Below are positions 46,996-59,715 of a DNA stretch of 64,000 nt, in pieces. The notes under the pieces are model-generated. The model did no database searches, was not told the DNA's origin, and saw only the letters and a list, made by a program, of their open reading frames with translations. Every line of letters starts with the position of its first letter. Position 1 is the stretch's first letter. Location of the stretch: NCBI GenBank assembly GCA_032622095.1, contig CP136066.1, forward strand, positions 42,111,835 through 42,175,834, written 5' to 3'. The position numbers were made by a program, and so were the translations under genes. The stretch comes from Siphonodentalium dalli. Taxonomy: Eukaryota; Mollusca; Scaphopoda; Gadilida; Siphonodentaliidae.

Positions 46996-47364
46996 GGCCA
47001 GATTTCGTTGATAAATAAAACGTTTTTGGGCAATTATGTCACACATATGTTATTGAATGTATAGCAAATACTCGATATTGTCTGGATGAATATGGCATCC
47101 TCCAAATGTAAATTTGCAACGATACCGATGTTGTTGTTTTTTTTTGGAGTGATGTGCCAGCATGCATGTAAGTTTGTGGTTATCTGAGATTTTGTGTGGA
47201 ACACGAAACCACCCATATATACATTGTCAGGCAATAATGTGTCATACTTATTGGAACACCATAAAATCAAAAACATTTTTGTTTATATTTACATATTCAT
47301 ATTCAAACAGTAAACTTGGGAGAAAAATTCCAGCTACACACAATTAAAGGTAGCCCGTCTGATT

Positions 47365-47540
47365 TGACGCTAAATTTGACCCAGAATTTCCTGAGCCAAT
47401 CTTCCGCTTATATATTAGATAAAATATACGGGACAATATTTTTAATCACTATTATTCGTATCAAACAGGCATCGAGAAAGTCCACACAATCGTCCATAAG
47501 TATATAAGTCCATAAGTCCATAAGTAATACGTCAAATCGA
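47365..47540. repeat. Dispersed repeat X, copy 2
   Basis: Shares with 17849-18075 the blocks AGAATTTCCTGAGCCAATCT/TCCGCTTATA and GTCCATAAGT...TAATACGTC. A short CCATAAGT repeat lies at 47492-47525. Confidence 0.5.
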
Positions 47541-47994
47541 TCAGAAAAGCACATAATTGATTATTATGCCCTATGGGTGTATACTGCCCGGCTGATCTGG
47601 CCGTGTCAATTGAGCTATGGGGATATTTCGCAGAACAACACATTTCGGGTTTCGCACGATGCGAGTTAATTTAGGAAACATGCTTTCAAATGTACTAGTT
47701 ATATTGCGTACCGGTTAGACTTTTTGCAGGATGTATGTATTCGCGGATGTCCCATTGTTGCAGTATGTAACTTTTATGACTGCGTTAATTGCTTGCGATA
47801 TTTAGATGTGAACAAGGCTGGACCACTCTTGAAGAATTTATTGCGGGAACACAATGCTTAATATAACAGCTAACATTGCTGATGAAGTATGTCTCAGTTG
47901 GAATATAGACTAAAGGTCGTATTGCGTATCGCATGTGTATTTAATCCGATTAGTAGATTTTTGGTCCGTATTTAGAGGCTTTCTGGTGTGGAAT
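47541..47994. other. Unassigned DNA
   Basis: No gene or element recognised. Confidence 0.4.
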
Positions 47995-48115
47995 TTTTTT
48001 CTGGGCTGACAAAAATTCAAAACGTGTTAAAACTTCCTCTTTTGAAAGTCGATGTCAGGACATCAAGACCTAATATAAATGGGTTCATGGGTCCGATATA
48101 ATTATTCTCGGGAAT
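47995..48115. repeat. Dispersed repeat Y, copy 3
   Basis: GGGCTGACAAAAATTCAAAA, then CGTGTTAAAACTTCCTCTTT, then GGGTTCATGGGTCCGAT. Best match is 18180-18290. Confidence 0.55.
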
Positions 48116-48280
48116 AGAACACGAACAGATGGTGGTTTTATTGTGCAAATCAGACACGGCATCTTTAAAACATTAACTGGAGCATTCAATTGTTGTAACA
48201 AACTTCACACCACTAAACTGTTAGAAAACGAGCCACATTATGGTCCAACTTTGATATTGGTTGGGGAAAAATATCTCACA

Positions 48281-48537
48281 TAACCCTTTCTATACTAAAT
48301 GGGTTCTCGGTTTTAGTTATAAACGATACATTGGAACAGTCTAATTCATTTGGAGGGGTGTTCGGATAACAAAAGCAGACGACAGACAGAAAAACTGCTA
48401 ATACAAGAGCATCATAATTCAAATTCATTGGTGGGAAATGTTCCAGATAATAAGTTCAACAAACGACCTGAACTTATTATCTGAACATTTCCTACGGGAA
48501 CTACTCGTCAATGAGTATTTAGTATAGACAGGGTTAA
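48281..48537. mobile_element. Family D MITE, copy 3 (compact)
   Basis: Left AACCCTTTCTATACTAAATG (first T of TTAA changed), centre AAAGCAGACGACAGACAG and a palindrome around CAACAAACGACCTGAAC, right TTTAGTATAGACAGGGTTAA. Confidence 0.85.
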
Positions 48538-49698
48538 CATTATTTTCAGTCTCAAATTCCTAACTTCCATCGTTTCCGTCGTGAAATGTCCATTGTGTGA
48601 CAATCATAGAAACCATAGAACCATAGAAAACATAGAAATTATCTCCGACAAAGGCGATTATTCAAGCATATAAGTTTTATATACTACCCATTTTATATAC
48701 AATCGTATGCCATGTATTTACACCAAAGGTATATACAACTGGATATATAACCTATCTTTATACACCTGGATATATAACATATCTTTTAAAGTACTATTAC
48801 AGTTTGGTGCCTATGGTTGGAAAATGTCCAAGTGATGGTCATTTCATTTTTTTTTAAATTGACAAAAAGTTGGAAATATTCGACTTTCTTATCTAAAAAC
48901 AAAACAATTCACAATAAAAGGTATACTGTATCAATAATCAAACTATCACAACAATTTCAACCTATTCTTTTGTCTGAAACTTCCCTGTCGCCATTTCGTC
49001 CATGAAACAATGGAATCCAGATGCACGAGCTATACACTGCAATTCCAAGCTGCAAAACAGAGTTCAGTCCCCTCGCTACGCGATATCTGACCGCTGCCGG
49101 CATGTGTATTTTCTTAATTAAATCTAACATTTTTATTGCAGCGTTTTGTCAGTTACAATTCATTTTGGCTTGATCTTGACAATTTTCAAATGAATCTGGA
49201 CAGTTCAGTTTCTCAATATAGTAGTCATGGTAGCGACTCAGTGATCTCACTTATATATTCATGATTTTAGGGAGATAAAAAAGTTACCCTCACAACCAAC
49301 CGTCAAATAATATCTTTTCAGTCGTCGAAAATAAAATCAAAATCAAAATAACGGCGTCTGGCAAATTTCTATTCGCCAAAACAATGACCACAGAATTGCA
49401 CTGATGCTTATTCTGAATTGCGCAAACTTGAAAGACACTTCTCTGTGGGTGCATACTTATTTGGCGAAGTTATACGTTTTCAATCTTAACTCCTACAATA
49501 TCTCTGGATTTCAATACGGAATAACAACCTAAAACATACGAAGTCACTGAAACTGCGCGTCATGATCATTATATCCTGTAACAAGACTATTTGATCGAGT
49601 GTTAGAATGTATATTTGCCTCATGCAGTTCACTGTGTAGGCAATTGTATGGGTGCCATTTCCTTGTGACTTCATAATTCAACAGTTCATGCGTGCATA
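48538..49698. other. Unassigned DNA
   Basis: Nothing recognised except a two-unit repeat of CTGGATATATAACCTATCTT near 48738-48787. This lies downstream of the follistatin-module gene on its coding strand and may include its 3' UTR or the intergenic region. Confidence 0.4.
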
Positions 49699-50159
49699 TG
49701 TGACCCGCCATATCAAATCCAGTCGTAAGTCGGGATTTTTTTACCCTGTGCCAATGCATTCTCTTATATATGCGAGTCGACCATATGTCGCCTCGCATAT
49801 ATAAGAGAATGCATTGGCCTAACAATTTTTTATCATTTTTTTTAAATAAATGTTTCTTACAATTTTTAGGACATAAAATAAAAGACATCCATTACCCTGC
49901 AGGGAGCCCCACACATATATAGAAGCATATAGACGAGTGTCGTCTGCTCATGTTTGTCTGGGGCTCTGTATGGGTGGAAATTTTAAAATTGTTAAAGAAT
50001 ACAAGAAAAAATTATTAAAATTGTAAAAAAAATTGTAGGCCAATGCATTCTCTTATATATGCGAGGCGACCTATGGTCGACTCGCATATATAAGATAATG
50101 CATTGGCACAGGGTAAACAAAATCCCGACTTACGACTGAATTTGATATGGCGGGTCACA
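49699..50159. mobile_element. Family A MITE, copy 7 (beside the exon)
   Basis: 461 bp, TA at 49697-49698 and 50160-50161. Modules at 49751-49817 and 50040-50106. It ends only 30 bp past the stop codon of the minus-strand exon, so it is probably transcribed as 3' UTR of that gene. Confidence 0.93.
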
Positions 50160-50189
50160 TATGTTCACGCCACCCGATGATCAGCGACA

Positions 50190-50611
50190 CTAGAAAGGTA
50201 TCGGGATATTGTTTTTACTAGAATATCTCTTCCGATAGTATTTTCTGAAGTATCGCAACCTCCGCTTTGATCTTGATTTATGAAACTTCTTCTTGTTTCG
50301 CTTCTTTCTGCGCTTCTTTTTCTGTTTCCTTTTGTGCAGCCACCGCTTCTTGTTGTATTTGTCGTCTGCTTTCGAGAGCATTATCGCCTCATCATGAGGG
50401 CACATACCCCTCGAGGTTACTTTGATCCTCTTCCCGAGCTTACACGCCTCCACTCTCATGTGGCACCGCGATCTGTATGTGGCGCCATTGTTTCCACACA
50501 CCTCCTTCTTGCGACGCCGACATATGTATTCCGTGGGACAAATACACAGCGGTAGCCCCTGCTCGTTAACTCTGCATACTTTGTACTTTGGGCACGACAC
50601 CTTCTGGCACG
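50190..50611 (-). CDS. Last exon: follistatin/Kazal module plus basic tail
   Basis: Exon of a secreted or extracellular-matrix type protein; signal peptide and earlier exons are not in view. It starts right after a good 3' splice site. The first two bases complete a split codon (phase 1), as is usual for shuffled extracellular modules. Ten cysteines follow with spacing C-x4-C-x5-C-x9-C-x-C-x5-C-x7-C-x10-C-x6-C-x13-C. The first part is FOLN-like and the second a Kazal-type fold with VCGNNGATYRSRC. The FOLN spacing equals that of SPARC-type follistatin domains, but no EF-hand domain follows. Instead there is a tail of about 65 residues, densely Lys/Arg (KKKRRKKRNKKK), ending NIPIPF and TAG. A heparin- or matrix-binding role for the tail is inference. 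Protease inhibition is possible from the Kazal fold but unproven. Confidence 0.88.
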
Positions 50612-50630
50612 CTGAAAATAGAGAGAAAGG
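50612..50630 (-). other. 3' splice site of the exon
   Basis: Reading the minus strand: CCTTTCTCTCTATTTTCAG directly before CGTGCCAG. It has a pyrimidine tract and AG. The open frame continues upstream into satellite translation, so this acceptor defines the true exon start. Confidence 0.85.
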
Positions 50631-50634
50631 CAAT

Positions 50635-53600
50635 GATTCACAATCATCATCAGCATTATTATTACGATCCTCAATAATTATCACTACCATCATTATTATA
50701 ATCATCATTATCACTATCATCATTATTATTATCATCATTATTAATATCTTCATTATCACGATCATCAACATCCCAATCAGCGCGTTATTCTCTCGTCTAA
50801 GTTATTACAGAAAAGTATATTGTCGTCACCATCATCATCACCACCATCTTTACCAACAACACCATCATCATCATCACCAGAATCATCATCAGCACCACTC
50901 CATCCCAATTAATGCTTGTTCCTAGAAGTACAGTGTTATTGCTGTTCCATATTAACAAATCCGTATGGAACGTACGTTCCATACGCATCTCGTTGACGTA
51001 AAATGACGTACATGACGTTCGCTTCAACCATGAAACTGGAACTATTTAAATAAAAGAATCATCACACATGACAAACATGCCATGTGTGAGCCTAAATAAA
51101 CATTCTGATCCTGTATTTTTAATGCACGGATTCTAGGACACGAAGCGTGTAATAAACACAGAACGACACGATGTGTAAATGGGTTTGTCGATACAGCACT
51201 CGTTCTGTCGCGGAAGGATAGAACTCGAGGCGCAAGCGCCTCTCGTTCTATCCTTCCGCGACAGCACTCGTGCCGTATCGACAAACCCATTTACACATCG
51301 TGTCGTTCTGTGTATTTATTAGCTCTTCCAAGTTGCTACAGAAAGGTCTATTGTCATCACCATCACCATTCATCACCACCATCACCAACAACATCATCAT
51401 CACAATTATCACCAGCAATCTCGATCAATGCTTTATTCGATCATCTAAGTTATTAGATAACGGATATTTTCGTCGTCGCCATCACCATCATCATCACCAT
51501 CAACATCACCACTACCAACAACATAATCACAATCACCATCCCATCCTAATCACCAGTAAATGCTTTATTCGCTCAGCTAAGATATTACATAAAATGATAT
51601 CGTCATCACCAACATCATCACCATCACCACCACCACCAACAACAACAACAACAACAACATAATCACCATTACCACCATCATCATCACTACCACCATCGTC
51701 ATCACCATTCCATCCTAATCACCAAGCAATGCTTTATTCGCTTATCTAAGATATTACATAAAAGGATATTTTCATCACCAACATCATCACCATCACCACC
51801 ACCAACAACAACAACAACATAATCACCATTATCACAATCATCATCACTACCACCATCGTCATCACCATTCCATCCCAATCACCAAGCAATGCTTTATTCG
51901 CTTATCTAAGATATTACATAAAATGATTTGTCATCACCAACATCATCACCATCATCATTACCACCACCATCATCAACAACATCATCACCACTACCATCAT
52001 CATCATCAGCACCACCATCATCAACAACAACATCACCACCACCATCACCATAATCAGCACCACCCCATCACAATCAATGCTTTATTCGCTCATCTAAGTT
52101 ATCACATAAAATTATATTGTCACCAGCATCACCATCAACAACACTTATTACATAATAGGATATGGCATATGCATCATCATCATCATCATCACCACATCAT
52201 CATCATCACCACCACATCATCATCACCACCTCATCCCGATCAATGCATTATTCGCTCATCTAAGTTATTACGAAAAATGATATTGTCATCAGCATCACCA
52301 TCACCGTCACCATCAACAACACTTATTACATAATAGGATATGGTATATGCATCATCATCATCATCATCATCACCACATCATCATCATCACCACCACCACA
52401 TCATCAGCACCACCTCATCGCGATCAAAGCATTATTCGCTCATCTACGTTATTAGGAAAAAATGATATTGTCATCAGCATCACCATCACCGCCACCATCA
52501 ACAACACTTATTACATAATAGGATATGGCATATGCATCATCATCATCATCATCACATCATCATCATCACCACCACCACATCATCAGCACCACCTCATCGC
52601 GATCAATGCATTATTCGCTCATCTACGTTATTACGAAAAATGATATTGTCATCAGCATCACCATCACCGCCACCATCAACAACACTTATTACATAATAGG
52701 ATATGGCATATGCATCATCATCACCACCACCATCATCATCACCACATCATCAGCACCATCACCACATCATCACCACCACCACCACATCATCAGCACCACC
52801 ACCACATCATCATCATCACCATCTCATCCCGATCAATGCATTATTCGCTCATCTAAGGTATTACGAAAAATGATATTGTCATCAGCATCACCATCACCGC
52901 CACCATCAACAACATTTATTACATAATAGGATATGGCATATGCATCATCATCACCACCAACACCACATCATCATCATCACCACCACCACCATCACCACCA
53001 CATCATCATCACCACCACCACATCATCAGCACCACCTCATCCCGATCAATTCATATTCGCTCATCTACGTTATTACGAAAAAGGATATTGTCATCAGCAT
53101 CACCATCACCGTCACCATCAACAACACTTATTACATAATAGGATATGGCATATGCATCATCGTCACCACCACCACCATCACCACCACATCATCATTACCA
53201 CCACCACATCATCAGCACCATCTCATCCCGATCAATGCATTATTCGCTCATCTGAGTTATTACGAAAAAGGATATTGTAATCAGCATCACCAACATCATC
53301 AGCAACAACATAATCACCACCACTATCATCAGCACCATCACCACCATCATCATCACCACCATCATCATTACCATCACCACCACTATCATCACCACCATCA
53401 TCACCACCATCATCACCACCATCATCATCACCACTATCATCAGCACCATCACCACCATCATCACCACCACCATCATCACCATCAGCATCACCATCATCAG
53501 CACCATCTCATCCCGATCAATGCATTATTCGCTCATATAATTTATTACGAAAAATTATATTGTCATCACCATCACCATCACCATCATCAACAACATCATC

Positions 53601-55265
53601 AATATCACCATCAGCACCATCACTACCATCACCGCCATCATCAACACCATCATCATCATCACCACTACCATCATCACCATCATCATCATCATCATCACTA
53701 CCATCACCACCATCACCACTACCATCATCACCACCATCAACAACATCATCACCATCACAACTACCATCATTAGCACCACTCCATCCCGATCAATGTTTTA
53801 TTGCAAAATAGGATATTGTCATCATCATCGTCGTCAGCATCATCATCGTCGTCGTCATCATCATCATCATCACCATCTCATCCAATCCTTTATTCGCTCA
53901 TCTAAGTTACTACATTAAGGATATTGTCATCACCATCACCATCACCATCATCAACAACAACAACATCATCAATATCACCATCAGCACCATCACCACCATC
54001 AGCACCATCATCACCATCAACAACATCATCACCATCAACAACATCATCACCATCAACAACATCATCACCATCACCACTACCATCAGCACCATCAACAACA
54101 TCATCACCATCAACAACATCATCACCATCACCACCATCAGCACCATCATCACCACCATCAACAACATCATCACCACTACCATCAACAACATCATCACCAT
54201 CAACAACATCATCACCATCACCACTACCATCATCATCACTACCACCATCGTCATCACCATTCCATCCTAATCACAAAGCAATGCTTTATTCGCTTATCTA
54301 AGATATTACATAAAAGGATATTGTCATCACCAACATCATCACCATCATCATTACCACCACCATCATCAACAACATCATCACAACTACCATCATCATCATC
54401 AGCACCACCATCATCAACAACAACATCACCACCACCATCACCATAATCAGCACCACCCCATCACAATCAATGCTTTATTCGCTCATCTAAGTTATTACAT
54501 AAAATGATATTGTCACCAGCATCACCATCAACAACACTTATTACATAATAGGATATGGCATATGCATCATCATCACCACCACCATAACCACCACATCGTC
54601 ATCACCACCACCACATCATCAACACCACCTCATCGCGATCAAAGCATTATTCGCTCATCTACGTTATTAGGAAAAAGGATATTGTCATCAGCATCACCAA
54701 CATCATCAGCAGCAACATAATCACCACCACCATCATCACCACCATCATCATCACCACCATCATCAGCACCATCTCATCCAATCCTTTATTCGCTCATCTA
54801 AGTTACTACATTAAGAATATTGTCATCACCATCACCATCATCAACAACATCATCAATATCACCATCACCACCATCATCACCATCAACAACATCATTACCA
54901 TCATCACCACCATCATCACCATCAACAACATCATTACCATCACCACTACCATCATCAGCACCACTCCATCCCGATCAATGTTTTATTGCATAATAGGATA
55001 TTGTCATCATCGTCGTCATCATCATCATCACCACCACCATCAGAAATATCACATCCCATCCCATCACAATCAAGGCTTTATTCGCTCGTCCAACATAAAA
55101 GGATTTTGGCATCTGCATCATCATCATCATCATCACCACCACCACCACCACGTCATCATCATCATCATCGTCGGCATTACCATCAAGAATAAGAAGAATA
55201 ACAACAACAACTTCATCGGCAGTCATCATCGCCATCGTCGTAGTCATCATCGCCATCATAAACGA
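50635..55265. repeat. Compound CAT/CAC satellite (intronic)
   Basis: About 4.6 kb of (CAY)n trinucleotides, mainly CAT, CAC and CAA, broken about twenty times by a conserved spacer. The spacer runs AATGCATTATTCGCTCATCT, then AAGTTATTACGAAAAATGAT, then ATTGTCATCA. Between 52100 and 53280, and again near 54540, a larger unit also contains TTATTACATAATAGGATATG and GCATATGCATCATC, giving a higher-order period of roughly 170-210 bp. Long His-rich (plus) or Met/Val-rich (minus) ORFs are by-products of the triplet. It lies between the follistatin-module exon and whatever exon precedes it. Confidence 0.92.
51151..51320. mobile_element. 170 bp hairpin inside the satellite
   Basis: Nearly perfect palindrome: AATAAACACAGAACGACACG to its complement, axis at about 51234 in GGCGCAAGCGCC. 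Arms hold GGGTTTGTCGATAC and GTCGCGGAAGGATAGAAC. The left arm carries an altered AGCACTCGTTCT and the outer right arm two extra bases. It is GC-richer than its surroundings and not satellite-derived. Confidence 0.85.
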
Positions 55266-56063
55266 TGACTCAGTTCGCTAATATACTGCTAAGAAAACAC
55301 ATCGTACGCACATTAATAAGAGGACCCGCGGTCTATTAATGAGTGCAGTGGCACCCTTGGGAACATGCTGGTAATAACACATATTTCACACATAACCATT
55401 TTGCAATCACGCCACAGAATATACACTTTTGCAGTCAATTGTTGCAAAATTGAGCATGTTAGTGACATTATCACCTTTTAATCTCTTCCACGATGCACAT
55501 GATTCATACTCCCTTGTGTTTGTACCCGATGGCTTCGGGTAACCGATTGCGTAACAAGAAACACCTGCTGAGAATGAGGGGTTCGTTTTAGACGGTTGAT
55601 GATTTCTACAGCATGAAGAATGTTGAAACATGCATTACGGTATTTCCATCAACATTATACCAGTCATCATTAATTCGCTCGAGAACTTAGTCAGAATCTT
55701 ATCACAATTCCCGGGGGGGGGGCCTGTTTTTCAGTCGGTAATGTCCAATGTGCATCCGGCCGTCGTGAGCCGCCCATGCATCGCTGGAGAAGTTGGTTCC
55801 AATCCCGAAAGGCGCAGTATGTACTGGGGTAACAAGATTCATGTATCTGGGCAAGAAGTATAAGTTGCTTTCCGGGGGTCCGTGGTTTCTACGTGCAGTG
55901 ATTTCCTGGTAAAATTAACCCTCTGGTGGGTTTTCCTCCTACCGTATAACTGAGAACGTCGTGAAACGTCGCTGAAACAACGATAAACTCCAATAAACCA
56001 ACACCAGCATAATTCCCTCCGCCTCAGGACATCACTACACGTAGTAACCACGACCACCCTATG
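55266..56063. other. Unassigned DNA
   Basis: No convincing upstream exon of the minus-strand gene was found. A G run is at 55712-55720. Short ORFs on the minus strand at 55407 and 55839 have no recognisable domain or good splice context. Confidence 0.4.
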
Positions 56064-56143
56064 TGAGACTCGCATATATAAGAGAATGCATTGGCACAGT
56101 GTTTTCGAAAAATTTCAGGAAGCTCCAGTCATGGAAGGGTTAA
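56064..56143. mobile_element. Solo right end of a G element
   Basis: Half a hairpin module (CTCGCATATATAAGAGAATG plus CATTGGCACAG) continues into CAGGAAGCTCCAGTCATGGA and AGGGTTAA (TTAA 56140-56143). It shows a typical module arm leading into a G terminus. Confidence 0.75.
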
Positions 56144-56630
56144 AGATGTGTTCAAGGGTCCAGGCTGATGTTACGAACCTGTTTTACATTTTATTTATAT
56201 GATAAATATAAATAACGTGTTTTTGCTTCCAATCCCGAAAGAAGTACTGTAAAAAAGATGATGTTTTTTCTGTGCATTTATTTCATATCATATCGTTTCG
56301 ACGCTTTAGAGGGACTCGGATACACTCAAATTATATTGTAAAAGTGCACGGATGGCCTCCGTTATAGGTTATATATTTGGAAATAACATTTACCAAATTA
56401 TGAACATGTCCTCAAGAATACGCTACTATATAGTATAGTATAATGATGGTATGAAAGGATATTATCCACAAAACACACTTTGTGTGAGCCGAGCATTTGT
56501 TTATAAACAGCACGTAAATAGTGAGCGATAAGCAAAACACACCGTGGTGGGTTTTTTTAGGAGCGTGATTCACGGTGACACATTCAAAACCGAAATCTTC
56601 AAGTTGAGGGGCAAGGTGCATAATAGCTAC
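56144..56630. other. Unassigned DNA
   Basis: No gene or repeat recognised. Confidence 0.4.
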
Positions 56631-56810
56631 AGGAATGGACGTGCCATCTCCCCATCACTCAGGGTCGTAGATAGCTGGTTATCTCCTCACTACCACTCAG
56701 AGGCGTATATAGCTGGAGGAATCGACGTACCATCTCCCCACCATTCAGGGGCGTGGCTAGAGGAATCGACGTACCATCTCCCCATCACGCAGGGGGCGTG
56801 GCTAGAGGGT
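56631..56810. repeat. About 44 bp degenerate tandem repeat
   Basis: Three to four units with GGAATCGACGTACCATCTCC, then CCA(C/T)CA, CAGGGGCGTGGCTAG. The plus-strand 108-codon ORF follows this repeat. Confidence 0.75.
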
Positions 56811-57344
56811 CGTCACCCCATCGATCAGGTACGTAACTGGCGGGTCTTTGTCTTTGGGTGTCCAACTTAGAACTTGGCCGAAAATTCAAACTCTTGGAAT
56901 TTTCAATTACACCCCTTCTGTGTCGTAAGTTTCCAACTGATACCCTACACTTAACATTCTACTGACGGTGTTTTTTCCGATGGAATGGTTGCACGGCCAC
57001 TAAGTGGTTTACCGACCTGCCACCTGATGCTACAGACATTGTGATTTCTCCTACACCTGTCGTATACCGTGATAACGATTCTAACAGCACACATCGGCTA
57101 GTGTGATTATTCGTGTAAGTACAATATTTGGATAGTGTGATTGCTTAATTGCCAGACTGGAGGTTTTCATGTGATTGAAGACCACCAAGAATAATAAGCG
57201 TGGCTGGAATGCATGTTGTATGTGTTGGTTTATATAAGAAGGATCGGTTGGTTTGGCCAAGAGTTTGCATTACAATAACCTGTAAATTGTGTTGTTTACT
57301 TTATCGGGAATATGGTTCGCGCTGCCGGTGCAAAATGTACCAAT

Positions 57345-57485
57345 GGCAAAACATATTTCCATTTGGCAAAAAATATTTTCATTTCGCAAAACAATATTTT
57401 AATTTGGCAAAAAATATTTTAATTCGGCAAAATATATTTTCATTTGGCAATCAATATTTTCATTTGGCAAAACATTTGGCAAATG
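57345..57485. repeat. About 18 bp tandem repeat
   Basis: Seven units of CATTTGGCAAAAAATATTTT with small changes (TTCGGCAAAA, TTGGCAATCA). It also creates a periodic peptide in an ORF, not accepted as coding. Confidence 0.85.
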
Positions 57486-58072
57486 GATTTTTAATAATTT
57501 GGTGTGAACTATCTAGTCATTTAACACAAACGAAAGTAGATTATCCGTTACGCGTGTGCCGACAATATGACAAATATAAGCAAGGTGAAACCTGATCAAC
57601 AAATATATCAGCCTGGCGGTCAGCAATGATATGTCGATAGCGATATGTAATCTTCTTAATTTTCACAAACAGAAATACTTTCTTTCTGTTATATCAAACT
57701 TTCATCAAATAGTTGAACAACCGTAGTTAGATATGAGTCAGAACAAAAACAAATTCTGTAAAGTTTTCATTGAAGCTGGTGTATGAGTGACTTGGAGGCC
57801 ATCAATGTATATTTCATCCCGATTCGGGAATAGACCCACAAGGATCATTGAGCATGGTGTATTTTTAGTGACAGAAAACAAAAAATATACACAATATCTT
57901 CTAAATCCATCGACACCAAGGATAGCCAAGTCCTTATGCAGATTTATTAAAGTGGCATACGAGCTTAGTGTGACATTGGAATAACTATAGAAATATGATG
58001 CCATATGATATAGTGTCAGTTTACGACACAGCCATATATATAATAATATGTATAAACACTCTCCTATATGTA
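57486..58072. other. Unassigned DNA
   Basis: Overlapping small ORFs occur on both strands (57738-58004). No domain recognised. Nothing else seen. Confidence 0.4.
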
Positions 58073-58583
58073 CACTGTAAAGAACCCACCGTAATTTTTA
58101 CGGTAGAGTACCGGCAGCTCAGTTGCCAGTAGTCTATGGTATAATTTACAGTATACCGTATATTCTACTACCGTGTAATTATACCATAATACCGTCAAAT
58201 ATACAGTACACCGTATATTCCACTACCGTATAATTATAAAATTATACCGTCAAATATACAGTACACCGTATATTCCACTACCGTATAAGCATACAAACAT
58301 GCTCAATGGTTGATTGAAATTTGGCCGTAAATGGCGTAATGGCTAAAATTATACAAAACCTTGACAAACACACTAAGAACAACCCAACAACTGTTTTTTT
58401 CGCAACGATTGACTAACACACGACTTCACAATCCGAGAAAATGGCGTCGGCGATCAGACTCTTCCCAAAATACATAGCGCGTGCACGCGCCATTAACAGT
58501 ATTACCGTAAATATAGATATTACCGTACATACCGTTAAATTAACGGTATTCTACCGTTGAAAATACGGCTGTTTAATACAGTG
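58073..58583. mobile_element. Foldback element S (TA-flanked)
   Basis: 511 bp, TA both sides (58071-58072, 58584-58585). Ends CACTGTAAAGAACCCACCG and TTTAATACAGTG with CGTAATTTTTACGG/CGTTGAAAATACGG inside them. The interior carries about three 60 bp units with CAAATATACAGTACACCGTA and TATTCCACTACCGTATAA. Only copy seen. Confidence 0.8.
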
Positions 58584-59163
58584 TATATGTACACCCCAAT
58601 TCCCTGTACTATTCCGTACTCAAAGTCCCCAAATGTTTTCTTTTTTCGTATATATTATACAATTTGTAATTAAAGTTTATTTATTTACTTATTTATAATT
58701 TAATTATTATTTGTATCACATTATGTTATTACGTTTTATATTTAGATCACACTGAATGGTTGGCCATTATCCAATAAACAATTGAATTGTATATCATCTG
58801 TGGTTGACTCACTTTGAGTGAGTATTTTCACTATATAACTATGATTTATCCCAATAATACCAATGGTAAACGCAATGTAAATGCAATGTCACGATTTCGA
58901 TTTGTTTCGTTCCGTTGATTTGCATATATCCGCTTATTTTTGTGACACCATCCCCTACCTGTCGCGTTTAATCAGTATATTAGTATACGCACGAGAGAAG
59001 AGCACATGGTTTAATCAGTGTATAAGTACACGCACGGAAGAAAAGCATATGGTTTTGCGGCACTTCCAACTCGGTGCGAAACATTGCGGATATATTGGTC
59101 ACATAAATAATCACAGTTTGTTTCAGCGCGCGATGTTTGATAATAAAGCCTCGTATAAACATC
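58584..59163. other. Unassigned DNA
   Basis: No gene or element recognised. A two-unit repeat of TTTAATCAGTATATTAGTA-type sequence lies near 58966-59040. Confidence 0.4.
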
Positions 59164-59612
59164 AAGCCTGAGTTTAGTGTGCCTGTCATTTGCAGAATGA
59201 GGTCCACAGAGGGTGAATTAGTGACGCTATTCCGCATAGCCGGCTAGCGTCACCTTATGTGGACCTCATTATGCATGGCCTAATCTGCTTGTGAGACATA
59301 GACTAAGATTAAAGTTTCCAAATGGTGAATATTGTGATGTACACCCATTGGGAACCTCGATTATGCAATGTGTGTCGTCTGCCAATTTGGGGATATAGAG
59401 AAACTAAACTTACAAAGAAATATAATCCATGTGAAGAAGTTTCTATAGAAATTTGATAATAAAGAAACTTTCCAGAGAAGATGAGGCCTAAGCGGAATGA
59501 GGTCCCCAGAGGGTGAATTTAGTGATGCTAGCCCTCTATGCGGGATAGCGTCAATAAATTCACCCTCTGGGGACCTCATTTTGCAAATGACAGGCTCACT
59601 AAACTCAGGCCT
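59164..59612. mobile_element. Family F double-hairpin MITE, copy 4
   Basis: Best full copy. CAAGCCTGAGTTTAGTG at the left and CACTAAACTCAGGCCTG at the right. Hairpins at about 59192-59277 and 59491-59585, both built on GAATGAGGTCC...GGACCTCATT. The centre contains GTCGTCTGCCAATTTGGGGA. Confidence 0.88.
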
Positions 59613-59715
59613 GCATCTTGCCCATATCGGAAGTTCACACTTTAATTGAATTTCCATTCTGTGTAAAACGTATAGCTTTATAATTATGGGTTACGCACAC
59701 CGGGATATAACCTTA

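Noticed and set aside
50635..55265. Long His-rich ORFs on plus and Met/Val-rich ORFs on minus
   Set aside because: They are translations of the CAY triplet satellite. Overlapping ORFs exist in several frames and both strands with no coding signature.
55407..56075. Candidate upstream exons of the follistatin-module gene
   Set aside because: Minus-strand ORFs here lack signal peptide, domain, or convincing donor sites in the needed phase 1.
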